A stretch of 16,405 nt of DNA from CAZADS01 sp964483985 (GTDB lineage: Bacteria > Pseudomonadota > Alphaproteobacteria > Thalassobaculales > Thalassobaculaceae): the NCBI GenBank assembly GCA_964483985.1, contig CAZADS010000087.1, positions 1 to 16,405 of the forward strand, given 5' to 3'. The notes below the pieces were generated by a model. That model had not been told where the DNA came from. It searched no databases and saw only the letters and a program-made list of their open reading frames with translations. The translations under genes and the position numbers were made by a program. This document shows positions 1-7,538 of this stretch, piece after piece. Every line of letters starts with the position of its first letter. Within the stretch, counting starts at the first letter, position 1.

Positions 1-319
1 GTTCTATTTCTTCCGTTGGCATTTCAGCAAATGGTCCCGCCCAGAGAACCCCTGCATTGTTTAACAATATGTCTACAACACCAGCATTACTAGCTAAGTC
101 TTCAATAGATTTTGGATCGGCTTGATCGAAAACTATAAACTCTCCATTTGGAAATGTTTCCTGAGCTTTAGCCAGTCCCTCACGATCATAATCAGCTAAA
201 ATAAGCGTTGCATTATGTGCGAAAAATATACTGGCCATTGCAGCGCCAATACCATTGGCCGCTCCTGTAATTAAGACTCGCTTCCCTTTGAAATCCAGAT
301 CCTTTGGCTCAATTTTCAA
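1..319 (-). CDS. Short-chain dehydrogenase/reductase (SDR), N-terminal part, cut by window edge
   Basis: The minus-strand frame reads MKIEPKDLDFKGKRVLITGA and continues for about 106 residues before the window ends. It shows the classical SDR features: a beta strand leading into the TGAANGIG nucleotide-binding loop (about residues 19-26), an acidic residue ending the second beta strand (ILADYDRE), which usually favours NAD over NADP, and the NNAG motif around residues 88-91. The catalytic Ser-Tyr-Lys region lies beyond the window. I chose a TTG start because AGGA sits 7 nt upstream and an in-frame TGA lies further upstream; no ATG competes. It begins 24 nt after the amidohydrolase gene, so the two are probably co-transcribed. 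The substrate cannot be deduced. Family assignment is secure; the start is inferred. Confidence 0.88.
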   Translation of the reverse strand, partial: MKIEPKDLDFKGKRVLITGAANGIGAAMASIFFAHNATLILADYDREGLAKAQETFPNGEFIVFDQADPKSIEDLASNAGVVDILLNNAGVLWAGPFAEMPTEEIE

Positions 320-343
320 AATTTCGTCCTCGCTATTCCTTAA

Positions 344-2062
344 TCAAGTTCCTGAACGGACTAATTTACCGGGCCGAGCACCTGTTGCTTCTCCTCGTTC
401 AAAAATTACTTCCCCCGAAACTATGGTAGCTTCATAACCGTCAACTTTTTGAACCAACCGCTTACCACCAGCTGGCAGATCATTGACTATCTTAGGAGCT
501 CTTGGTTGCAAATTTTCAAAATCAATTAAATTCAAATCCGCTTTTTTTCCGAGTTCCAATCTACCCCTATCATGGAAACCAAAAAAATCTGCCGTATCGT
601 TAGTCTGTTTTTTTACTAGCCATTCCAAAGGAAATTTTCGACCACGTGTTCGGTCCCGACCCCAATGAGATAACATAAAACTTGGCACGCTAGCATCGCA
701 TATGACCCCACAATGAGCACCCCCATCACTTAATCCTAGTAATGTTTGTGAATCTGTTAACATTTCCCGAATTGGCTCGAGATCACCGCTGACATAATTG
801 GTAACTGGGAAAAAAAATTTTCTATCTCCGTCTCCACCAATTAAATAATCATAGGCAAACTCTTCGGGGGATTTACCTGCGCGCTTTGATAGTGCCGCGA
901 CCGATTGGTCCGCTGAGGGTTCATAGTTGGGAGGGTCTCCTAACAGATACATTCGATCCCATCGAGTGGTAATAGCTCTACTTAGAGGAGGCAGTATGTC
1001 TAATAATTTAGGCGAAATTTCATCGCCGAGAATGCTACGTTTCATTTCTGGGTTCCGCAAACTTATCAGCTTCTCGGATGCCGGCAATGAATCTAATTTT
1101 TTAAAACTCGGTCGTACTGAAAACGGTGTCAACGAGGTCGTCAATCCCAAAATTAGACCTACTGGTCTACCCGCTATTTGAGCCGTAATTGAAGCGCCTT
1201 CTTTTTTTGCGGCTTTCGCCCCCGCAATTAATCGGCGCCATCTTTTTGGGTCATAGGATCTATCCGTCAATAAAAACCAAAGCGGCCTATTGATCTCAGC
1301 GCCAAGCCGTGTCATCCATTCAAATTCGGCATCTTCATCTTCGAAATCAGAGATCATGCCAAAAGCGCCAATCCCAACCTTCCCTAAAGCTCGTCCGATC
1401 CCCATTAATTCCTCTACCTCCGAATACCGCCCTGGCACAAACGCACCGGAGGTTGTTTTATGTTGGTCTGTCCTTGACGTTGTAAAACCGAAAGCACCAG
1501 CCCGTAGTGCTTCCTCTGTTAGTTTAGCCATAGCCTCAATATCATCGGCATTAGCGGGTTCATGGCGGATTGCTCTCTCACCCATTACGTAGACTCGTAA
1601 CGCGTGATGCGGCATTTGAGCACCAACGTCAATTACCCGCTCTTGTCGTCCTAAAGCATCCAGAAACTCTGGGAAACTTTGCCAGTCCCATGACAACCCC
1701 TCCGCGAGAGCTATACCGGGAATGTCCTCGACTCCCTCCATTAAATCGATTAGAGCTTCACGATGTTCGGGCCGGACTGGAGCAAATCCAACTCCACAAT
1801 TCCCAAATAATATTGTAGTTGAACCATTCCAAGAAGAGGAAGCTAGTTCAGGATCCCAGGTTGCCTGACCATCATAGTGCGTATGAATATCCACCCAACC
1901 AGGAGTAACTAGCAGACCGTCTGCATTAATTTCATGCTTAGAAGGTCCTGCTTTTCCCCCAACTGAAGAAATAACACCATCGGTTATTCCCACATCTCCC
2001 GTGGCCATCGGCTTTCCTGAGCCCTCGATAATTGAGCCACCACGAATCACCATATCGTGCAT
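344..2062 (-). CDS. Amidohydrolase family protein, D-aminoacylase (N-acyl-D-amino-acid deacylase)-like
   Basis: A protein of about 572 residues with the layout of the D-aminoacylase/urease superfamily. The N-terminal beta-sandwich strand (MVIRGGSIIEGSG) is followed by DIHTHYD (about residues 58-64), the metal-binding HxH of the TIM barrel. GNCGVGFAP (about 87-95) is the conserved cysteine segment of N-acyl-D-amino-acid deacylases, and LSDGGAH near residue 460 supplies the late Asp. The C-terminal GKKADLNLID...VSGEVIFERG closes the sandwich domain. Such enzymes are zinc amidohydrolases, but paralogues vary and the true substrate is unknown. A TTG one codon upstream (2065) would extend the frame, but ATG at 2062 lies 7 nt after GGAG and is preferred. 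It lies 126 nt after rpoD and 24 nt before the SDR gene. The SDR linkage suggests a small catabolic pair, which is inference. Confidence 0.87.
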   Translation of the reverse strand: MHDMVIRGGSIIEGSGKPMATGDVGITDGVISSVGGKAGPSKHEINADGLLVTPGWVDIHTHYDGQATWDPELASSSWNGSTTILFGNCGVGFAPVRPEHREALIDLMEGVEDIPGIALAEGLSWDWQSFPEFLDALGRQERVIDVGAQMPHHALRVYVMGERAIRHEPANADDIEAMAKLTEEALRAGAFGFTTSRTDQHKTTSGAFVPGRYSEVEELMGIGRALGKVGIGAFGMISDFEDEDAEFEWMTRLGAEINRPLWFLLTDRSYDPKRWRRLIAGAKAAKKEGASITAQIAGRPVGLILGLTTSLTPFSVRPSFKKLDSLPASEKLISLRNPEMKRSILGDEISPKLLDILPPLSRAITTRWDRMYLLGDPPNYEPSADQSVAALSKRAGKSPEEFAYDYLIGGDGDRKFFFPVTNYVSGDLEPIREMLTDSQTLLGLSDGGAHCGVICDASVPSFMLSHWGRDRTRGRKFPLEWLVKKQTNDTADFFGFHDRGRLELGKKADLNLIDFENLQPRAPKIVNDLPAGGKRLVQKVDGYEATIVSGEVIFERGEATGARPGKLVRSGT

Positions 2063-2073
2063 CAAATTTCTCC

Positions 2074-2086
2074 GGAAACCGTTTCC
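2074..2086. repeat. Short inverted repeat abutting the amidohydrolase ribosome binding site
   Basis: GGAAAC-C-GTTTCC is a perfect 6+6 palindrome around one central base. It lies directly upstream of the GGAG Shine-Dalgarno (2070-2073) of the amidohydrolase gene. It could be a repressor operator or a small mRNA hairpin affecting initiation. Function is not shown, and a palindrome of this size can arise by chance. Confidence 0.35.
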
Positions 2087-2188
2087 ACCAAATCTATTTC
2101 AATTTTGACCCTATCTAAAAATAAACGCAAGATTCGAAGGCCGAGTTAACAAATGGGTATTCATTTTTTATTTAAGTAGAATAATTGT

Positions 2189-4201
2189 CTAATAATCCAG
2201 GAAACTTCTAAGTTTCCTGGAACGGCTTGGATGTTTTAGCTTACGCAAAGCTTTTGCCTCAATTTGTCTTATCCTTTCTCGCGTGACTGAAAACTGTTGA
2301 CCTACCTCTTCAAGCGTATGGTCCGTGTTCATACCAATACCGAACCGCATGCGAAGAACGCGCTCTTCACGAGCGGTTAAACTTGCTAACACTCTCGTTG
2401 TAGTCTCCCGTAAATTCGCTTGTATCGCCGCATCCAAAGGTTGAACGGCGTTTTTATCTTCAATAAAATCACCAAGATGACTATCTTCTTCATCGCCAAT
2501 CGGAGTTTCTAAACTTATCGGCTCTTTGGCAATTTTCAAAACCTTTCTTACTTTTTCTAAGGGCATTACAAGTTTATCGGCCAATTCTTCGGGAGTAGGC
2601 TCACGTCCTATTTCATGAAGCATCTGTCGAGAGGTCCGCACCAGTTTATTGATAGTCTCTATCATGTGGACCGGTATTCTGATTGTTCTCGCCTGATCAG
2701 CAATAGACCTCGTAATCGCCTGTCTAATCCACCAAGTCGCGTAGGTAGAAAATTTGTATCCCCGTCGATATTCAAATTTATCGACAGCTTTCATAAGGCC
2801 TATGTTGCCTTCTTGTATTAAATCCAGAAATTGCAATCCTCGGTTGGTATATTTTTTTGCGATAGAAATTACTAATCGAAGATTGGCCTCCACCATCTCT
2901 TTTTTTGCCCTACCTGCCTCGCGTTCCCCTTTCTGTACTGTTTGCACCACTCTTCGAAATTCCGAAATAGGAAGCCCAGAATCTTCGGAGACCGCCGAAA
3001 TCCCATCTCTAGTGGTCAAAATTTCGTCGGCTCGAGTTTCCGAAAACTTGCGCCAGCCAGCTCCGGGTAAATTAGAAATCTCTTCAATCCAATTAGGTTG
3101 TAATTCTTTTCCGAAGTGCTGCTTCATAAAATCGGAACGTTTAACTTTACATTGTTCTGCTGCTTTCATCAGCCGTAAATCAAGACCAATCAGATGCTTA
3201 TTAAGCTTGTACAGTTGTTCCACCAACGCTTCAATACGACCGTTATTAAGTCGAACGCCTTCCATTAACTCAACAAGTTCATCTTTTAATTTAACGTAGC
3301 GTCTCTCACTTTGCGTAGTTAGAGGTTCGCCTTTCTGCATCCGCCATAATCTTCTATCTTGCACTTTTTTCAATTTACCATAAGTCACGGATATGGCATC
3401 GAAAGTCTCTAGAACTTGGGGCAGTAGAGCAGCTTCCATTGCCGCGAGTGACATATTATTCTCTTCACCATCCTCTTCTTCATCATCCTCTTCCAGTTCA
3501 ACGTCCTCCGATTTAACTTCACCCGAAGAATTAGAGTCAGAAAAATTCGAGTTCTGGGATTGGGCTCTAGCAGGGTTGTCCTCCTCAACATTCCCACCAC
3601 TTGCTAGATTAACTGCGTTTGCTTGCCCTTCCGGAGTAGCGCTATACATTGCGTCTAAATCAATGACATCACGCAAAAGCACCTGCTCCTCTCGCAAGGC
3701 ATCCCGCCACTTTATTAACGCCTTGATTGTGAGAGGGCTTTCACAGCTGCCCCCTATCATGAGTTCACGACCTGCCTCTATTCGTTTGGCTATCGCTATC
3801 TCGCCTTCTCGAGATAGCAATTCAACAGTTCCCATTTCACGCAGATACATACGGACAGGATCATCTGTTCGGCCGACATCATCCTCGGCCACGTTTCCAA
3901 CTTGAGCTGCCTCTTGTACATCCTTCTGATCAGTATTTGAATCGTCAGTCTCTTCACTTTCGACGACGTTAACTCCCATTTCACTTAAAGAAGATAGTAC
4001 GTCTTCAATTTGTTCCGAAGACATTTGATCTTGAGGTAAAGCTGAATTCACCTCTTCATAAGTCAAATACCCTCTTTCTTTACCTTTTTTTATGAGGTTT
4101 TTAACCGCCTGATTTGTATTATCCATAAGCGGGCCATCATTACCGCTTTCCTCCCGTTCAACAGTTTCGACTTCCGTAGTAGCGAGAGCTTGTTTGGCCA
4201 T
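2189..4201 (-). CDS. rpoD: RNA polymerase primary sigma factor RpoD (sigma-70)
   Basis: A full-length 670-residue housekeeping sigma factor that directs core RNA polymerase to most promoters. Region 1.1 lies at about residues 30-85. Region 1.2 begins at DPVRMYLREMG (about 114-124). The non-conserved region (about 145-400) holds a Ser/Asn-rich then acidic stretch at 205-248, including LEEDDEEEDGEE. Region 2 covers NLRLVISIAKKYTNRGLQFLD through GYKFSTYATWWIRQAI (about 440-500), with the -10 recognition helix and aromatic melting residues. Region 3 runs from about 520 to 585 (EIGREPTPEELA). Region 4 spans about 598-669, with the helix-turn-helix TLEEVGQQFSVTRERIRQIEAKA and the conserved end SRKLRSFLD. 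ATG is preceded by AAGGAG at 8 nt. It lies 60 nt after dnaG, the usual dnaG-rpoD pairing, with a possible internal promoter in the gap. Its 3' end encodes a perfect palindrome. Confidence 0.98.
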   Translation of the reverse strand: MAKQALATTEVETVEREESGNDGPLMDNTNQAVKNLIKKGKERGYLTYEEVNSALPQDQMSSEQIEDVLSSLSEMGVNVVESEETDDSNTDQKDVQEAAQVGNVAEDDVGRTDDPVRMYLREMGTVELLSREGEIAIAKRIEAGRELMIGGSCESPLTIKALIKWRDALREEQVLLRDVIDLDAMYSATPEGQANAVNLASGGNVEEDNPARAQSQNSNFSDSNSSGEVKSEDVELEEDDEEEDGEENNMSLAAMEAALLPQVLETFDAISVTYGKLKKVQDRRLWRMQKGEPLTTQSERRYVKLKDELVELMEGVRLNNGRIEALVEQLYKLNKHLIGLDLRLMKAAEQCKVKRSDFMKQHFGKELQPNWIEEISNLPGAGWRKFSETRADEILTTRDGISAVSEDSGLPISEFRRVVQTVQKGEREAGRAKKEMVEANLRLVISIAKKYTNRGLQFLDLIQEGNIGLMKAVDKFEYRRGYKFSTYATWWIRQAITRSIADQARTIRIPVHMIETINKLVRTSRQMLHEIGREPTPEELADKLVMPLEKVRKVLKIAKEPISLETPIGDEEDSHLGDFIEDKNAVQPLDAAIQANLRETTTRVLASLTAREERVLRMRFGIGMNTDHTLEEVGQQFSVTRERIRQIEAKALRKLKHPSRSRKLRSFLDY
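2197..2220 (-). terminator. Perfect hairpin in the last codons of rpoD (possible terminator or 3'-stabilising stem)
   Basis: Arms CCAGGAAACTT and AAGTTTCCTGG are perfectly complementary and separated by 2 nt; the real fold would open the innermost pairs, leaving a stem of about 9-10 bp. It sits inside the coding sequence for the conserved SRKLRSFLD tail, ending just before the TAG stop. The sequence after it on the minus strand is AT-rich (ATTATTAGACAATTATTC) but lacks a continuous T run, so a classical rho-independent terminator is uncertain. Confidence 0.4.
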
Positions 4202-4227
4202 CGATTTAGCTCCTTTTCACTGAACCG

Positions 4228-4256
4228 CCTATAATATCTATATATCTATAATTCAA
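4228..4256 (-). promoter_or_regulatory. Candidate internal promoter for rpoD
   Basis: In the 60-nt gap after dnaG the minus strand carries TTGAAT (4251-4256), a 17-nt spacer, and TATAGG (4228-4233). Each hexamer matches four of six sigma-70 consensus positions, and the spacer is optimal. The spacer itself is a run of TATAGATA-like repeats. Transcription would start about 20 nt before the rpoD ATG, leaving room for the AAGGAG site. It is plausible but rests on pattern alone. Confidence 0.4.
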
Positions 4257-4261
4257 ACGCC

Positions 4262-6115
4262 TCAAAAGACATCGTCTGCAGACGAGCCATTATTTACGGC
4301 TTCTAGCGCCGCTCTTATTGAAGCCAGTCTCTTCCAGTTAGTTTCATTCAATTCTATGTTAGCCGCTTGCTGTGCCGCGAAAAGTTGTTCTTCCAGCTGA
4401 TGCTTCCCAATTCTAGCTAAAAGTTCCCGCACGCCAGCGCGTGCGTGTTCAAATGATGCTTCCGGCCGCGCAAACGACGCGTGTTTTAGTGCATTTGGCC
4501 CCAAAATTCCTTCCAAATCCAAACTGTAACCCTGATCAAACAGTTGGCGTTTTAATTCAGCTGTGTCAAGGTCAGGCGCCGCCATTATCTTGTCTAAAAT
4601 GTCGCGGCGCAGTTTGTCAAGAAATGCGTCATCAAGTTTAACATACGCCAATGCTTCTCCAAATTCTTCAGTCAAACTAGGTTGCGCTATAAACGCCGCA
4701 ATAATACTTTGTTGCTGACGGAGGGCAAACACCTCGGTAACTCGAGCTCGCGCTACAGCACTTATTCGAGGACCACCTTGTCTTGCACCAATGCTGTTTT
4801 TTTGCCCCTTTCTTGGACCTCCCTCTAACCAGCCACCCACCATTCTGGTTTTACGACGAAATTCCCTAATTTTTTGTTCAATCGCATCTAAATAAGCTTC
4901 CTGTACTAATTTGTCAGCTATCTGCTGTACCTTGGAGCGAATCCTCTGAAAAAAATCAGCATGTCGTTCTGGCGTATTTAATTCCGCTAAACCTTTTTCA
5001 TTTTCCCAAATGAAATCCGATAGTCCTACGGATAATGATATCAAATCGCGCATCGATTTAGATCCGCCCTTTTTAATTAAATCGTCTGGATCTTCCCCCG
5101 ACGGCAAAATCGCAAACCGCAAGGAAAAGCCCGGCTTGAGAATTGGCAATGCTTTTTCAGCCGCTCTAAAAGCAGCTCGCCCACCTGCGGTATCCCCATC
5201 AAAGCAAATTATTGGTTCACGAGCTAATTTCCACAATTCCTGAATTTGTTGTTCCGTTAGAGCCGTCCCAAGAGGTGCAACAGAGTTAGGAAAACCAGCC
5301 TGAGATAAGGCTATTACATCCATATACCCTTCCGCTAAAATCACCTCTTCAGTTTTCGACGCCGATTCGCGAGCCTGCGCTAACCCGTAAAGTACCCTGC
5401 CTTTAAAAAACAAGGGCGAATCGGGCGAATTGAGATATTTAGGATTCACATCGCGCAATGCTCGCCCTCCAAATGCTATCACTCTGCCCTGCCGATCAGT
5501 AATCGGAAAAATCACCCGTCCTCTGAAATAGTCGTAATATTCATCTTTAGATTCATATTTTCGAACCAATCCAGCCTTCAATAATAGCTCAACATCGAAA
5601 CCTGCTGGTTTCATCTTTGCAAGAAGCGTTGATGGATTATTTGTGGTATAACCGAGTCGAAATCGACGGATCGTCTCATGAGACAAACCTCGCCCTTCTA
5701 GATAACGAATTCCTTCGCTAGAAGAATCATTCCAGAGAGTTTTCTCATAAATTTTACAAGCATACTCCAATGCCTCCCTAAGTGTGTTATTTTGGACACG
5801 CTGAGTATAATCGCCAGGGGTTTGGATAGGGATTTCCAGTGAAGCTATTGTAGCTAATTTTTCAACCGCTTCCGGGAAACTTAAGCCTTCCGTTCCCATC
5901 ATAAAGGTGATGATATCTCCATGTGCCCCACATGCGAAACAGTGATAAAAATTTTTTTCGTCCACAACAGAGAGTGATGGTTTTGTATCATCGTGAAACG
6001 GGCAAAGTCCTAAGAATTCTCTCCCTCGTTTGACCAAACGAATGCGTTTCGAAACGATTTCTGAAACTCTTACCTTAGCTCTTATATCATCGAGGAATTC
6101 AGGAGGGAAATTCAT
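4262..6115 (-). CDS. dnaG: DNA primase DnaG
   Basis: DnaG synthesises RNA primers at the replication fork, working with the DnaB helicase. The frame shows the N-terminal CHC2 zinc-binding domain (CPFH, then CFAC 17 residues on, giving Cys-x2-His-x17-Cys-x2-Cys). Next comes the RNA polymerase core, with FRGRVIFPITDRQGRVIAFGGR, and the TOPRIM metal-binding residues in AEGYMDV, CFDGDTAGGRAA and SGEDPDD. A C-terminal helical helicase-binding region of about 190 residues follows. The frame is open to an ATG at 6160 (632 aa), but DnaG proteins normally begin just before FPPEFLDDIR, so I choose the ATG at 6115 (617 aa). Neither that ATG nor the ones at 6133 and 6160 has a convincing, well-spaced Shine-Dalgarno. 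It is followed after 60 nt by rpoD and preceded by a phnM-like gene rather than a usual replication or translation neighbour. Confidence 0.97.
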   Translation of the reverse strand: MNFPPEFLDDIRAKVRVSEIVSKRIRLVKRGREFLGLCPFHDDTKPSLSVVDEKNFYHCFACGAHGDIITFMMGTEGLSFPEAVEKLATIASLEIPIQTPGDYTQRVQNNTLREALEYACKIYEKTLWNDSSSEGIRYLEGRGLSHETIRRFRLGYTTNNPSTLLAKMKPAGFDVELLLKAGLVRKYESKDEYYDYFRGRVIFPITDRQGRVIAFGGRALRDVNPKYLNSPDSPLFFKGRVLYGLAQARESASKTEEVILAEGYMDVIALSQAGFPNSVAPLGTALTEQQIQELWKLAREPIICFDGDTAGGRAAFRAAEKALPILKPGFSLRFAILPSGEDPDDLIKKGGSKSMRDLISLSVGLSDFIWENEKGLAELNTPERHADFFQRIRSKVQQIADKLVQEAYLDAIEQKIREFRRKTRMVGGWLEGGPRKGQKNSIGARQGGPRISAVARARVTEVFALRQQQSIIAAFIAQPSLTEEFGEALAYVKLDDAFLDKLRRDILDKIMAAPDLDTAELKRQLFDQGYSLDLEGILGPNALKHASFARPEASFEHARAGVRELLARIGKHQLEEQLFAAQQAANIELNETNWKRLASIRAALEAVNNGSSADDVF

Positions 6116-6233
6116 ATTTGAGCGGCGTCTCATCCTTAAGCGAAAAAATTCCAATTCCATTATTTTGTGTATTATTCGATTATGGCTGATTAACCTTTGA
6201 AATGCGAGTCAAGTAAATGAATAGGCTTCAAAA

Positions 6234-7397
6234 TTAAGCCGAACTGTACGACGTTCTACCCGCGACGAATGTTGCAACTGTTCTAGCTTTAATTCCGGCG
6301 GATCTGTTCACAATCACCAAGTCGGCTCGCTTGCCAACAGCTATTTCTCCACGATCATATAGTTTTGCAGCGGACGCGGGAATAGAAGAAATCATATTCC
6401 AAGCACCTGGGAAATCTTTTATTCCCATTTCGGCAAGGACGAATGGCGCCTCCATTAAAGCAGGGTAATAATAATCTGAACAAAGAATATCACCCCTGCC
6501 TTTAGCAATTTCAGCCGAAGCGGCGACCCCCATCTTTCCCAAATGACTACCTCCTCGGACGACGTTGGGAGCTCCTAGAATTACACGATCATCTAATAGA
6601 ACACTTTCCCCAATGGCTTCGCTTGACAAAGGAAATTCAGCTAACGCACAACCTAATTCGTGATAAAAACGGCGAATTTCTATTGTTTCGTCATCGTGGC
6701 TAGCCAATGGTATATTATTTCTCCTTGACATAGCTGCTAATTTTTTTACTGCATTATCAACTTTGTCCGCTTGGGTCAAAACACTTGTTGCGCGCGCAAT
6801 AAAATCCTCCCGAGACAGCCCCGTCCGCTCGACGAAACGGAGTAATGATTCTCCGGATGAAATTTTCCGCTGAATTGACGGCATATGATTATTGAATGCC
6901 AATAGATCCACTTGGGAAGCATCCAGCCAACCTAGGACTTCCTCAACCGCAGCCAAATTAAAAATTTCAAATCTTAAGTGAAATCGGGTATCGCAACCTA
7001 AGGCCATTTTTCCCTGTTTGATTGCTCTTAATAGATTTAATACGAAATCCCTACCACGTAAGCCCGGCTCCCACGAATATGTCACAGCGTGAAACGCTGT
7101 AGTAATTCCATTAGCTAAAAGTTGCCTGTCGGTCTCAAGAAGAGCAAGTTCCAATGGGAAAAATACACTGGGACGCGGCATAATTTGTCGTTCAAAACCA
7201 TCTCCGTGAAGGTCTACTATGCCAGGTAGGACCATCGTTCCAGTGTAATCAAGAACCACCTTTGATCGAGAAACCGAGCCCCCCAATTCTACTATATTAC
7301 CATTTTCAACAGCAAGATTGGTTTGAACCAACTGCCCTTCAGGCAAGAGTACTTGTGCCCCAACAATTATGAATTCTCTTGGATCGCTTAGAGACAC
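6234..7397 (-). CDS. phnM: PhnM-like amidohydrolase (annotated family: alpha-D-ribose 1-methylphosphonate 5-triphosphate diphosphatase)
   Basis: A complete 387-residue protein with PhnM architecture. The N-terminal sandwich strands lead to MVLPGIVDLHGDGFERQ (about residues 55-71), the first metal site. LLANGITTAFHAVTYSWEPG (93-112), a DLLAFNNHMPS segment (164-174), ASHDDET (232-238) and CSDYYYPALM (306-315) follow. The C-terminal AVGKRADLVIVN ends the fold. Canonical PhnM removes diphosphate from a ribosyl phosphonate triphosphate in the C-P lyase pathway; its first metal motif usually reads HTD or HND, whereas this protein has HGD. No C-P lyase core gene is nearby, so the true substrate is uncertain. 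The start is GTG, preceded by a very strong GGGAGGAG with about 6 nt spacing. It diverges from a DUF1045 gene that is a common phosphonate-cluster companion. The gene symbol denotes family resemblance only. Confidence 0.82.
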   Translation of the reverse strand: MSLSDPREFIIVGAQVLLPEGQLVQTNLAVENGNIVELGGSVSRSKVVLDYTGTMVLPGIVDLHGDGFERQIMPRPSVFFPLELALLETDRQLLANGITTAFHAVTYSWEPGLRGRDFVLNLLRAIKQGKMALGCDTRFHLRFEIFNLAAVEEVLGWLDASQVDLLAFNNHMPSIQRKISSGESLLRFVERTGLSREDFIARATSVLTQADKVDNAVKKLAAMSRRNNIPLASHDDETIEIRRFYHELGCALAEFPLSSEAIGESVLLDDRVILGAPNVVRGGSHLGKMGVAASAEIAKGRGDILCSDYYYPALMEAPFVLAEMGIKDFPGAWNMISSIPASAAKLYDRGEIAVGKRADLVIVNRSAGIKARTVATFVAGRTSYSSA

Positions 7398-7476
7398 TTT
7401 ACTCCTCCCAACTCCCCTATTAAGTAATATTGAAAGCCATGCACTTCCGAACTGATTATTGTTTTAATCTTTATCA

Positions 7477-7493
7477 TTTGATTCCATATCAAA
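7477..7493. promoter_or_regulatory. Palindrome in the phnM-like / DUF1045 divergent spacer (possible operator)
   Basis: TTTGAT-TCCAT-ATCAAA is a perfect 6+6 inverted repeat near the middle of the 141-nt divergent intergenic region (7398-7538). A GCAT-AATA-ATGC dyad lies close by at 7496-7507. A shared operator here could control both directions. I could not find convincing -35/-10 pairs on either strand, so the role is inference from position. Confidence 0.3.
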
Positions 7494-7538
7494 AGGCATA
7501 ATAATGCGTTTTCCATAAATAATTGAATCACTTATGCT

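Noticed and set aside
2754..3299. 181-codon plus-strand ORF opposite rpoD
   Set aside because: It is antisense to a certain gene, has low-complexity Ser/Arg composition, and shows no recognisable domain.
3393..3905. 170-codon plus-strand ORF opposite rpoD, with a long Ser run
   Set aside because: The Ser run is simply the complement of the acidic repeat codons of RpoD.
6161..6233. TTGACT hexamer as a dnaG promoter -35
   Set aside because: No acceptable -10 hexamer lies 16-18 nt downstream.
6224..6240. GGCTT...AAGCC hairpin at the phnM-like stop
   Set aside because: The stem is only 5 bp and no T run follows, so it is too weak to call a terminator.
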